Shown: one piece after another, positions 36,668 through 44,085 of the stretch
Layout: the number at the start of each line of letters is the position of its first letter
How positions within the stretch are numbered: position 1 is the first letter of the stretch
Assembly: GCF_007743815.1 (NCBI RefSeq)
Contig: NZ_CP036265.1
Location: 584,501-648,500 of the forward strand
Length of the DNA stretch: 64,000 nt
Origin: Alienimonas californiensis
Lineage (GTDB): Bacteria > Planctomycetota > Planctomycetia > Planctomycetales > Planctomycetaceae
Direction of reading: 5' to 3'
Translations under genes and position numbers: made by a program
Notes under the pieces: model-generated
Seen by the model: only the letters and a program-made list of their open reading frames with translations
What the model was told of the DNA's origin: nothing
The model's database searches: none

Positions 36668-37191
36668 GGCGAAGAACCTTGGGTCGAGACCAGAACAGAG
36701 AGGTCGACTTCGTCAGAAGAACGAAGTTGATTGGAAGGGGGGCGGCGGCGTGGAGGACGACGAGCGCCACCCAGCGGAGCAACCCTTCTCAAGCATAATG
36801 CAAGCCCGGGACGGGCAGAAGATCGAAAGGGCAGTGGGAGAAGAGTTTTCGTGCCGTACCGCCCCGATTCCCTCGCAACTGAAAACTCTTGCCTACCTGG
36901 ATCGCAGCGGCGCCGGAACCGTCGGCGCTTCCGGCCGGCGCCGGCGCCGCGGGCGGCGGTCGGCCCGCAGTGTACCCGGCTGCCCCAGCCACCCACGCGT
37001 CGACCGGACCGGAAAGACACGTCCCCCAGTCGCCCGCCCGTCGTCGCGGCAAGTTCTTTCGGCGAGACATGTGCAATCCCGCTGATGCGTCCGTACCGTG
37101 GCGGCGAGGCGTCCCGGCCGGCCGCCGGCGGCGTCCCCTCCGTCCCTCTCCTCTTTTCATCGAACCCTCTTCCACAGAAGAGGTCAGGCCC
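36668..37191. other. Divergent intergenic region with dispersed repeat
   Basis: 524 bp between divergent DUF1559 and Gfo/Idh/MocA genes. Positions 36981-37045 (GCCCCAGCCACCCACGCGTC, then ACCGGACCGGAAAGACACGTC) match a dispersed repeat also seen at 43971-44030 and partly at 46106-46150. GC-rich inverted sequences lie at about 36905-36960. A purine-rich AGAGGTCAGG just upstream of 37192 can serve as ribosome binding site. No gene is called. Confidence 0.5.
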
Positions 37192-38523
37192 ATGGAAGAG
37201 ATCATGCCTCGCCACGAATCGCGCCGCACGGTCCTGAAATCGCTCGCCGCGATCGGGGCCGGTTTGTACGTCGGGCCGGTCGCGCGGGCGGACGACTCGA
37301 AGTCGCCGAACGAAAAGTTGAACCTCGGCCTGGTGGGGGTCGGCGGGCGGGGCTACGCCAACCTGCAGGGGGTGGCGAGCCAGAACCTCGTCGCCCTGTG
37401 CGATGTGGATCCCCGCCAGGCGAAGACCGCCTTCGAGGCCCTCCCGCAGTCGACGAAGTACGCCGACTTCCGCCGGATGCTCGACGGAGAGACGTTGGAC
37501 GGCGTGGTCGTCAGCACGACCGACCATCTGCACGTGCCGATCGCCCTGAACGCGATGCGGCGGGGGCTGCCGGTCTACGTGGAGAAACCGCTCGGACACA
37601 ACGTCTGGGAGACCCGGCTGGCGGCGCAGGTCGCCCGGGAGCAGCAGGTCGCCACGCAGCTCGGCACGCAGATTCACGCCGGCGACAACTATCGCCGCGT
37701 CGTCGAACTGGTGCGGGCCGGGGCGATCGGGCCGATCGAAGAAGTGCACGTCTGGGTCGGCAAGGGCTGGGGCGGCGGCACGCGGCCGACCGACACGCCC
37801 CCGACGCCCGAGGGGCTCGACTGGGACCTGTGGCTCGGCCCGGCCCCGCAGCGGTCGTACCACCCGACCTACCTGCCGGCCAACTGGCGGCGGTGGTGGG
37901 ACTTCGGCAGCGGGACGCTCGGCGATATGGGCTGCCATTATCTGGACCTCGTCTTCTGGTCGCTCGGCTTGAAATACCCCACCGCCGTCGCCGCCGCCGG
38001 GCCGCCGCCCGACGCGGAGACGGCCCCGGTCGGCATGACCGCGACCTGGGACTTCCCCGCCCGCACCGTCGAACCCGCCGCCGACGGGGCCGCCGGCGGC
38101 GAGATGCCGGCGGTCAAAGTCACCTGGTACGACGGCGACCGGGCGCCCCGCGAACTGCACGGGATCAAGCTGTCCGGGTCGGGCGTGCTGTTCGTGGGGA
38201 AGGAGGGGCAGCTCCTCGCCGACTACGGCAGCCGCAAGCTCTTCCCGCAGGAGGCGTTCGCCGACTTCACGCCGCCGGAGCCCAGCATTCCGGCGTCGAT
38301 CGGGCATCACGCGGAGTGGATCCGGGCCGTCAAAACGGGCGACCCGACGACCTGCGACTTCGCCTACTCCGGCCCGCTGACCGAAACGGTGCTGCTGGGC
38401 CTGGTCGCCTACCGCCTCGGCCGGCCGATCGCCTGGGACGCCGAAACGCTGACCGTGCCGGACGTCCCCGAGGCGGCGGCCCTGATCCGGCCCCCCTACC
38501 GGGCCGGGTGGGAGATCGCCTAG
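37192..38523 (+). CDS. Gfo/Idh/MocA family oxidoreductase, Tat-exported (second copy)
   Basis: 443 residues from ATG 37192; a second ATG at 37204, directly behind GGAAGAG, is an alternative. Twin-arginine leader ESRRTVLKSLAAIGAG. Rossmann fold: LNLGLVGVGGRGYANL; ALCDVDP; the EKP motif in VYVEKPLGHNVWE; GTQIHAGDNYRRVVE; and the C-terminal domain WWDFGSGTLGDMGCHYLDLVFW. Ends GWEIA, a common planctomycete end for this subfamily. Oxidation of a sugar or sugar derivative with NAD(P) is expected; the substrate is unknown. Its immediate neighbours give no pathway. Confidence 0.93.
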   Translation: MEEIMPRHESRRTVLKSLAAIGAGLYVGPVARADDSKSPNEKLNLGLVGVGGRGYANLQGVASQNLVALCDVDPRQAKTAFEALPQSTKYADFRRMLDGETLDGVVVSTTDHLHVPIALNAMRRGLPVYVEKPLGHNVWETRLAAQVAREQQVATQLGTQIHAGDNYRRVVELVRAGAIGPIEEVHVWVGKGWGGGTRPTDTPPTPEGLDWDLWLGPAPQRSYHPTYLPANWRRWWDFGSGTLGDMGCHYLDLVFWSLGLKYPTAVAAAGPPPDAETAPVGMTATWDFPARTVEPAADGAAGGEMPAVKVTWYDGDRAPRELHGIKLSGSGVLFVGKEGQLLADYGSRKLFPQEAFADFTPPEPSIPASIGHHAEWIRAVKTGDPTTCDFAYSGPLTETVLLGLVAYRLGRPIAWDAETLTVPDVPEAAALIRPPYRAGWEIA

Positions 38524-38653
38524 CGCGGCGGGCGGGCGCATTCTCAAACATTTCGTCCCGCCGGCCGCGGATTTCGCGAGTCGGTCTTGGGAACAGGCGT
38601 TCATTGGCGATCCTCGGGCGGTCCGTCCCGTTCCCCCCGCCCCCGCCTGAGCC

Positions 38654-39325
38654 GTGTCGACCGAACGCCCCGCCGTCTTCCCGTCCCCCGCCCCGTCCCC
38701 CGCCCGGCCCGGGGGCCCGCCGCGGGGGCCGGGCCGTCGTCCGGCGCCGTGGACGGTGGAGGACCAGTTGCGGGAACGGGAGCGGCGGACGCGGGTGCGG
38801 GCGGCGCTGCTGGAACGCCTGCCGCCGCCGGACGCGGGGACGCTGGACGATCTGGGCTCGTTCCGCATCGACCTCTGGCCGCCGCAGCCGGCGCCCCGCC
38901 CCCGCGGCGCCGCCCGCGGCCCGTCGGCGGCGGGTCCGGTCTGGACCGGCGCGGCGCTGTTGGACCTGATCCGGGAGTTCGCCGCCGACCGCGGGCCGGA
39001 TTTTTCGAAGCAGGAGTTCATCCGCTGGGCGCGGATCACCTCGGGCACGGTGAACCGCCACTGCGGGGATTGGCGATCGACCCGCGTGGCCGCCGGCCTG
39101 CCGGCGGAGCCGGCGACGGAGGACTCGGCCCTGCGCACGCTGCACGCCCTGTTAAAAACGCTGCACCTGAACCGTCACCGCACCCGCCCGCTGACCGCGG
39201 AGCAGTTGGCCCGGGCCGCCCACCTGAGCCGCGGCCCGATCGGCTCCTTCGGCGGCATGAAGCAGGTCCGCAACCTCTACCGCCTGTGGGTCGCCATGCA
39301 CCCGCAGGCCGCGGAGACGCCGTGA
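38654..39325 (+). CDS. Protein with homing-endonuclease-associated (HNH) repeats
   Basis: 223 residues from a GTG at 38654. The first 90 residues are Pro/Arg-rich and look disordered. Two units follow that match the short helical DNA-binding repeat found beside HNH homing endonucleases: LLDLIREFAADRGPDFSKQEFIRWARITSGTVNRHCGDWRSTRVAAGL (about 105-152) and LHALLKTLHLNRHRTRPLTAEQLARAAHLSRGPIGSFGGMKQV. No HNH or other nuclease motif is present, so it may be a DNA-binding regulator derived from a homing element. The divergent side has no partner gene. Confidence 0.65.
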   Translation: MSTERPAVFPSPAPSPARPGGPPRGPGRRPAPWTVEDQLRERERRTRVRAALLERLPPPDAGTLDDLGSFRIDLWPPQPAPRPRGAARGPSAAGPVWTGAALLDLIREFAADRGPDFSKQEFIRWARITSGTVNRHCGDWRSTRVAAGLPAEPATEDSALRTLHALLKTLHLNRHRTRPLTAEQLARAAHLSRGPIGSFGGMKQVRNLYRLWVAMHPQAAETP

Positions 39326-39340
39326 GCCCCGGCCGGCGAC

Positions 39341-40003
39341 TCAACTGGGCTCCGCGTCCGGCTCGGGGAAGACGTGTTTCCGCAGGCGGGCGCGCAGACA
39401 TGGGTCGTCGACCTCCTCCGCCAGCACGGCCTCGACGGCGGCCCGGTCCCGGGCGAGGTCGAGGCCGAACCAGCGAGGGTTCTCCAACCCCAGCATCGTG
39501 AGCTGCACCAGCTGGCGCAGTTCCGCCTGTCGATTCCGGAACTTGGCCAGGCGGCTGTTCTCTGCGAGCGCCGCTTCATAGGCCTCGCGGATCTCGTCCT
39601 CCTTGATCGCGTCCGGCGTGATCCCGGATGGATACTTCCACCCGGGCGGGGCCATGTTCATAAACACCATACGGTCGGGGGCGGGGTCGGGTTCGAACTG
39701 CCCCTCGAGCAGCGCCCGGAACCGCACCATGAGGCGGAAGGTGTGGATCGGTTCGACGCCCGAGCCGTCCGGGTCCGTCCGCGCGGCCGAGGCGATCGTC
39801 ATGAGGTCGTCGAGCAGGGCGCGCAGGCGAACCGTAGCGGGCCACGGCGGCGCCGCGAGCCGCTTTTCGATCGATTCGACGAGCGCCAGGGGGTTCCGCT
39901 CCGGGTCTTCGTCGCCGGTCTCGTCGGCGGCGCCGGCCGCCGGCCCGAGGAGGGCGAGGACGCAACCGGCCGTGACGATTGCGGCGAACTGGGTTCGAAG
40001 CAT
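39341..40003 (-). CDS. Exported protein of unknown function
   Basis: 220 residues from ATG 40003 (MLRTQFAAIVTAGCVLALLGPAAGA), a clear signal peptide preceded by AGGG. The mature part is helical and charged with no recognised motif (VESIEKRLAAPPWPATVRLRALLDDLMTIAS; MVFMNMAPPGWKYPSG; LRQLVQLTMLGLENPRWFG). It sits on the minus strand downstream of the next unknown gene (135 bp apart), so the two may be linked. Confidence 0.55.
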   Translation of the reverse strand: MLRTQFAAIVTAGCVLALLGPAAGAADETGDEDPERNPLALVESIEKRLAAPPWPATVRLRALLDDLMTIASAARTDPDGSGVEPIHTFRLMVRFRALLEGQFEPDPAPDRMVFMNMAPPGWKYPSGITPDAIKEDEIREAYEAALAENSRLAKFRNRQAELRQLVQLTMLGLENPRWFGLDLARDRAAVEAVLAEEVDDPCLRARLRKHVFPEPDAEPS

Positions 40004-40138
40004 TCGAGAACCCTGAGGTGGGAGCGTACGGGTCACGGACAGGCGGCAGCCCCCCGCCGCGGCGAGGGAGCGGGCCGCAGGGTACCGTGCGGCGGGCCGC
40101 CGGGCGCCATGAACTGACGCCGGACGGGTGGCCGGGGT

Positions 40139-41224
40139 TTAGGGGCCCGCCGCGGGCCGCTCGATCGTCGAGCCGGCGAACGTGCCGTCGTCGAGTTGAT
40201 CGAGGAAGGCCAGCGTGGTTCTTCCCAACGAACCAAGCACGGACTGCCGATCGGAAGGAAAGACGTCCGGACTGGTCCAGAACGGCGGATCGTACAGGAC
40301 GGCCCGAACGACCCGGTCGTTCGCGTCGAACCACACCAATGCGGTATAGGGCGGGTCGGCGTCGACGTCGTACCGCCAGAATTGTTTTCCCCGGCGGACG
40401 ATCTCTCGCAGACTAATTCGACCGCTGACCTGACAGTTTTCATTGGTCTCGTCCGGCGGCCCAAGTCGGCGATAGACCTCGGCGATCCCGTCGCCGGACC
40501 GGACGCTCTGCAGTTCGGCGTGACGGGTCGGCCCGTCCTGCGGCTCCGGCGGATCGAACGGGAATCGCGATTGGGCGGAAAACGGAGCAGTTTGACGGTA
40601 GAGCCCCGCTTTCTCGCCTAATCTGCGGAGCGCCGTCTGGGCGAGCCGTCTGATGAAGTACCGACGGTAGTCGTATTGACCGTAAAATATATCTTTAAAG
40701 CTCTCGCCCGATTCCAGCAGCCGAAGCTGCGGGATCGCCTCGGTCATTCCGAGGAGGCCGGGAAAATGCACAAGCGTGCCGACCGAGAACAACGTCTCCT
40801 CCGTGGAGAGGTCGTCGTTCAGCCACGAATCGCTCTCTTGAGCCCAGGTCACGAGTCGCGACAACTCCCGCCGGACGATCTCCCGTTCGCGATCGTCCAG
40901 TTCGTCGGCGAACTCACCGGGATCGATCGGTTTCAGGTCGACTAACGAGATCGCGACCCGAGCCCCCCACCAGGCGCGCGCCACGAACCGGTCTCCGTCG
41001 GCGGTGAAGTACACGAGGCTGTGATCCTGCCAGTCCGTCCCGGCGGTCGTCGGATGGGCGAAACGGCCATAGCGCGGAAGGACCTCGTGAAGACGCACGA
41101 ACGCCAGATCCTGATCGGACTCGTCCCGCACGAAGATCAACCCGCCGCCGCTGTGCGGCCTCCAGGTCGCCTTCCAACCGTCGCCCGTGCGCTTTGCGAC
41201 GGGGTCCGAGAACATGACGGTCAT
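40139..41224 (-). CDS. Hypothetical protein
   Basis: 361 residues from ATG 41224 (an ATG at 41215 is equally possible). No signal peptide or recognised domain. The composition (Trp/Tyr/Phe-rich, alternating charged) looks like a folded globular protein: WKATWRPHSGGGLIF, WQDHSLVYFTADGDRFVARAWWG, and a C-terminal half with VRRGKQFWRYDVDADPPYTALVWFDANDRVVRAVLYDPP that resembles a small beta-rich (SmpA/OmlA-like) fold, a guess. Upstream is a repeat-rich region, so a truncated 5' end cannot be excluded. Confidence 0.6.
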   Translation of the reverse strand: MTVMFSDPVAKRTGDGWKATWRPHSGGGLIFVRDESDQDLAFVRLHEVLPRYGRFAHPTTAGTDWQDHSLVYFTADGDRFVARAWWGARVAISLVDLKPIDPGEFADELDDREREIVRRELSRLVTWAQESDSWLNDDLSTEETLFSVGTLVHFPGLLGMTEAIPQLRLLESGESFKDIFYGQYDYRRYFIRRLAQTALRRLGEKAGLYRQTAPFSAQSRFPFDPPEPQDGPTRHAELQSVRSGDGIAEVYRRLGPPDETNENCQVSGRISLREIVRRGKQFWRYDVDADPPYTALVWFDANDRVVRAVLYDPPFWTSPDVFPSDRQSVLGSLGRTTLAFLDQLDDGTFAGSTIERPAAGP

Positions 41225-41480
41225 GGGATGCTTTCGCGGCAGGTAGGACCCTCGGGCAGCTTATCGACGCAGCCGATCGAACGCGCGAACGGGCAGGGCT
41301 GCCGGGGCAGGAACGCGCGGACGGGTGGCCGGGGTCGGCCGGGGAGGAGCGAGGACGGACTCTCGGCGAGGCTCCGGCCGCCCCCGGGAGCGCGACGCGG
41401 CGCTCCAGGAAGCGACGTTCCCCCGTCCGGGGGCGGCCCGGCGACGCGGAGGAGCGACGCCACGCTCCCCGCGGCTTGGT

Positions 41481-41524
41481 GGCATGCCTTCGCCTCGCAG
41501 CGCCAGCGGAGAGGCGTAGGCATG
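41481..41524. repeat. Hairpin repeat GGCATGCC family, copy 1
   Basis: ATGCCTTCGCCTC pairs with GAGGCGTAGGCAT (one mismatch) around a 12-16 nt loop containing GCAGCGCCAGCG. Copy 2 is at 42806-42848 with the same loop core. Such elements resemble REP sequences or tiny MITE-like repeats. Confidence 0.65.
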
Positions 41525-41674
41525 GAGTGCGGCGTGCGCTCCCCGAGACGAACAGTGCGGACGTCGCTCCAGCATGCCGACTGCCGAAAAGCGGCTGAAG
41601 GCATGCCACCCAGAGCTGAAAGGGGGATCGCGCCCCATCAGCATGCCACCCCGCCCGCCGCCACGTCACCCAGC

Positions 41675-41693
41675 ACTGGCGAGACGCCAGTGC
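41675..41693. repeat. CACTGGC palindromic repeat, copy 1
   Basis: CACTGGCG-AGA-CGCCAGTG, an 8-bp perfect stem with a 3-nt loop, followed by CCACCC. Other copies are at 43798-43814 and 43868-43884. Confidence 0.7.
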
Positions 41694-42197
41694 CACCCAA
41701 GCCACTCACTCACCAGTGCCACCCGCCGGGGGCGTCGCCCCCCGCCCCGGCCGCCCGCCCGCAGTGACAGTCGTGACGGAGAGGGCGTCATGTGCCACGC
41801 GCAATGTTGCATCATGTGTCACGCGCATTACGCTGACGCAACGAAAGGCGCACCCATCAGTGCGATCCGATACGCAGTGCCGATCGAATAGCCGGCAGGT
41901 CGGCGCGAGCGTTCCGGGGAAATGCGTTTCGACAACTCTCGACAGGATTTCTGCGTCGAAGCGATACCGCAGCCGCGTCGCAACAACATTCGGAGCGATC
42001 GGAATGCGAGCGCCGCCGGAACGACGGGCTGACCATTCGCGGCGACGTCGACCCGCCGCGTGACGAAATCAAGAACGCCGGCGACCGATGTTTTTGACAT
42101 CACACGACAGGGATAACACCCAGCCGTGATGCATGAAGTTACGTTCAGCCATTGCGGCCGGGCGATTCTTAGAACCTTCCACGAGCTCTCGCCCGTC

Positions 42198-42791
42198 ATG
42201 CAATTGAAACGAATCTCGTTGTTCCTGACAGCGATCGCAACAATCACGCTCGGCGGAATCGCCCTGGCTCAAACGGCGACGACGGAGCCCGTCGCGACGA
42301 CCGCCGACGACACCGTGAAGCGTATCGATGCGGCGGACGACTCCGAGCCGATCGGAGAGAACTCGCCGACCACGGTCGTCGAAGCGCGCGGACGGGCCAG
42401 GCTTCTCCACGATACGCTTCACGGCTCCCTGCAGGTCATGCACCGCGACTACTTTCGTGAGGACGAAGGGCTGAAAGTTCCGTCCCGTTCGCTGGAAGAC
42501 GTCTTCAGCGAGTTGGCCAGAATCCATGGGGTCAAGTTGCACTGGATCGCGGTCGACTTGAAGCCGATGAGCGTGGACAACAAAGCGGAGACCGAGTTCG
42601 AAAAAGAAGCCGTTCGCGTGCTCAGGTCCGGCGAGGAGGAGTTCGAATCGGTCGCCGACAGCGAATTCCGTTTCGCGGGCCGGATTCGCCTGTCCGCGAC
42701 GTGCCTGGGTTGCCACGCCTCGGGGCGATCCAACAACGACGACCGAGCGGCCGGACTGGTGATCACGATGCCCTTGAAGCGAGCCGACTAA
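42198..42791 (+). CDS. Exported Tll0287-like (DUF3365) haem domain protein
   Basis: 197 residues from ATG 42198, the only start giving a clean signal peptide (MQLKRISLFLTAIATITLGGIALAQ). The domain ARLLHDTLHGSLQVMHRDYFREDEGLKVPSRSLEDVF followed by a C-terminal CLGCH (c-type haem motif) matches DUF3365/Tll0287, a PAS-like haem-binding sensor fold. Expected role: redox or gas sensing, or electron transfer in the periplasm. It stands alone, with no kinase or cyclase fused and none next to it, which is unusual. The 3' flank carries a hairpin repeat. Confidence 0.85.
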   Translation: MQLKRISLFLTAIATITLGGIALAQTATTEPVATTADDTVKRIDAADDSEPIGENSPTTVVEARGRARLLHDTLHGSLQVMHRDYFREDEGLKVPSRSLEDVFSELARIHGVKLHWIAVDLKPMSVDNKAETEFEKEAVRVLRSGEEEFESVADSEFRFAGRIRLSATCLGCHASGRSNNDDRAAGLVITMPLKRAD

Positions 42792-42805
42792 GAGTCGGCT
42801 GGGGC

Positions 42806-42848
42806 GGCATGCCTGCTCCTCGCAGCGCCGGCGGAGCGGCGTCGGCAT
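42806..42848. repeat. Hairpin repeat GGCATGCC family, copy 2
   Basis: GGCATGCCTGCTCCTCGCAG through GTCGGCAT; matches copy 1 at 41481-41524 in the arms and in the loop core CGCAGCGCC. It lies between two convergent genes. Confidence 0.6.
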
Positions 42849-42876
42849 CCCGTGCGGCGCGCCGCCCCGCCCGCCG

Positions 42877-43518
42877 TCACTCCAGACCGGCGATCGCGGC
42901 GTCCTGCGGGAAGGCCGCTTTCGCGACCGCCAGCAGCGCCGGCCGCAACGCCTCGGAGTCGTCCCGGCCGGTCTGTTTCCCGCCCGCCACCACCGCGACC
43001 AGGTCGCACTCGAAGCAGACCCACACGTCCGCGACGGTCCCGTCGCAGCCGGTGAACCGCAGTTTCACGCCGTAGGTCGGCAGGCACCGCTTGCCCGTGT
43101 GCGGAGAGAGCCAGTCGCCCGACCGCAGCGCCGCCGAGAGCGCGGCGGCCTTCCCCCCCGGGACCGCGACCGGGCCGGCCGTTTCGCGGTAGTCGCCGAC
43201 CCAGGCCGGCTCCGGCGGCGGGGCTTCCCCCGCGGGCGGGGCTTCCCCCGTGGGCGGGGCCGGGGTCCGGGAGCGGTGCGACACGCGGTACGCCTCGACT
43301 CGCTTCGGGTTCGCGACCGCGGCGTACGCGTTCGGCCCGCCGAAGAACGTGACGACCGCCCCCGGCGCCTCCGCGGCGGCCGGCGGGTCCGCGGCGGCCG
43401 GCGGGCCGGCGAACCCGACGCCCCCGCATCCGGCGGCGGCGGTCAGCCCGAGGCCCACGACCAGCCCGGCGGCGGCCGACCGGAGGGCCGGCGGGAGGTG
43501 GACGAGACTGCGGAACAT
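42877..43518 (-). CDS. Lipoprotein of unknown function
   Basis: 213 residues from ATG 43518 (MFRSLVHLPPALRSAAAGLV); longer in-frame starts run through repeat sequence and are rejected. Lipobox VGLGLTAAAGCGG. After a Pro/Ala linker a cystatin-like or beta-rich domain begins: GAVVTFFGGPNAYAAVANPKRVEAYRVS, then LSAALRSGDWLSPHTGKRCLPTYGVKLRFTGCDGTVADVWVCFECDLV, with three to four Cys (KRCLP, GCDG, CFEC) suggesting a disulfide or metal site. Resembles small planctomycete lipoproteins with no known role. Confidence 0.65.
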   Translation of the reverse strand: MFRSLVHLPPALRSAAAGLVVGLGLTAAAGCGGVGFAGPPAAADPPAAAEAPGAVVTFFGGPNAYAAVANPKRVEAYRVSHRSRTPAPPTGEAPPAGEAPPPEPAWVGDYRETAGPVAVPGGKAAALSAALRSGDWLSPHTGKRCLPTYGVKLRFTGCDGTVADVWVCFECDLVAVVAGGKQTGRDDSEALRPALLAVAKAAFPQDAAIAGLE

Positions 43519-43797
43519 GGCGGCGACTCGGTGAGGAGGAAACGGGAGACGACTGCGGACGCCGCGTCCCCGCCGCGCGTTCCCCCGAACCGCAAAGATT
43601 TTCGCCGGGCGCCGTCCGCCGGGCGCCGGGCTCGCCCGCCGGAGTGCAGCGGAGCGCAGGCGGGTGGGCAGGCCGAACGACGGGCGACGTGGACGGGAGG
43701 CCCGTTCGGCGGACGCCGCCCCCCCGGGGGCGGCCCGGCGACGCGGAGGAGAGCCGCCACCCTGACCACGGGCCGACCCCGGCCACCCGCCGGGTGC

Positions 43798-43814
43798 CAC
43801 TGGCTTTGCCAGTG
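43798..43814. repeat. CACTGGC palindromic repeat, copy 2
   Basis: CACTGGC-TTT-GCCAGTG, perfect 7-bp stem, embedded in GTGCCACTGG...CCAGTGCCAC. Confidence 0.7.
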
Positions 43815-43867
43815 CCACGGGGGCGCACGAGCGATTCGTCACCGGAATGATGTGGGGAAGTCGAACG

Positions 43868-43884
43868 CACTGGCAGAGCCAGTG
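43868..43884. repeat. CACTGGC palindromic repeat, copy 3
   Basis: CACTGGC-AGA-GCCAGTG, perfect 7-bp stem, followed by GCACCC. Same family as 41675-41693 and 43798-43814. Confidence 0.7.
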
Positions 43885-44012
43885 GCACCCAGAGCGGCAA
43901 GGTGTCGATGGCCCCGCACCAGTGCCACCCGCCGGGCCGACCCCGGCCACCTACGAAAAGGAGTCACCCCCGCCCCGGCCACCCACGCGTTGACTGGATC
44001 GAAAAAAAGGTC

Positions 44013-44027
44013 GCCCCAGCCACCCGC
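44013..44027. repeat. Left arm of 15-bp inverted repeat flanking the TIR gene
   Basis: GCCCCAGCCACCCGC; perfect reverse complement of 45968-45982. Both arms belong to a dispersed repeat family, and they bracket only the TIR gene. Confidence 0.7.
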
Positions 44028-44085
44028 CCACTCACGCGGATGGACATGCGGTCGGTCACGTCGCCCCAGCCACGCGTCCGTTACT

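Larger units (their letters stand above)
41225..42197. other. Repeat-rich intergenic region
   Basis: About 970 bp without a convincing gene. It holds: CGGGGGCGGCCCGGCGACGC and following bases at 41428-41454, identical (27 bp) to 43725-43751; a hairpin element 41481-41524 (GGCATGCCT...AGGCAT) matching 42806-42848; the palindrome CACTGGCG-AGA-CGCCAGTG at 41675-41693; and near-identical direct repeats TCATGTGYCACGCGCA at 41788-41803 and 41812-41827. The part after about 41790 has lower GC. Short frames are not conserved-looking. Confidence 0.6.
43519..44085. other. Repeat-rich intergenic region next to the TIR gene
   Basis: 567 bp without a gene. It contains the 27-bp copy at 43725-43751, two CACTGGC palindromes (43798-43814, 43868-43884), and the dispersed repeat 43971-44030 (GCCACCCACGCGTTGACTGG...AAAAAAAGG) related to 36981-37040. 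GCCCCAGCCACCCGC at 44013-44027 is the exact reverse complement of 45968-45982 on the far side of the TIR gene. Confidence 0.6.

Noticed and set aside
42877..43950. Longer start for the Cys-containing lipoprotein (up to 357 residues)
   Set aside because: The extra N-terminal part runs through dispersed repeats (27-bp copy and CACTGGC palindromes), and the ATG at 43518 gives a proper lipoprotein signal.
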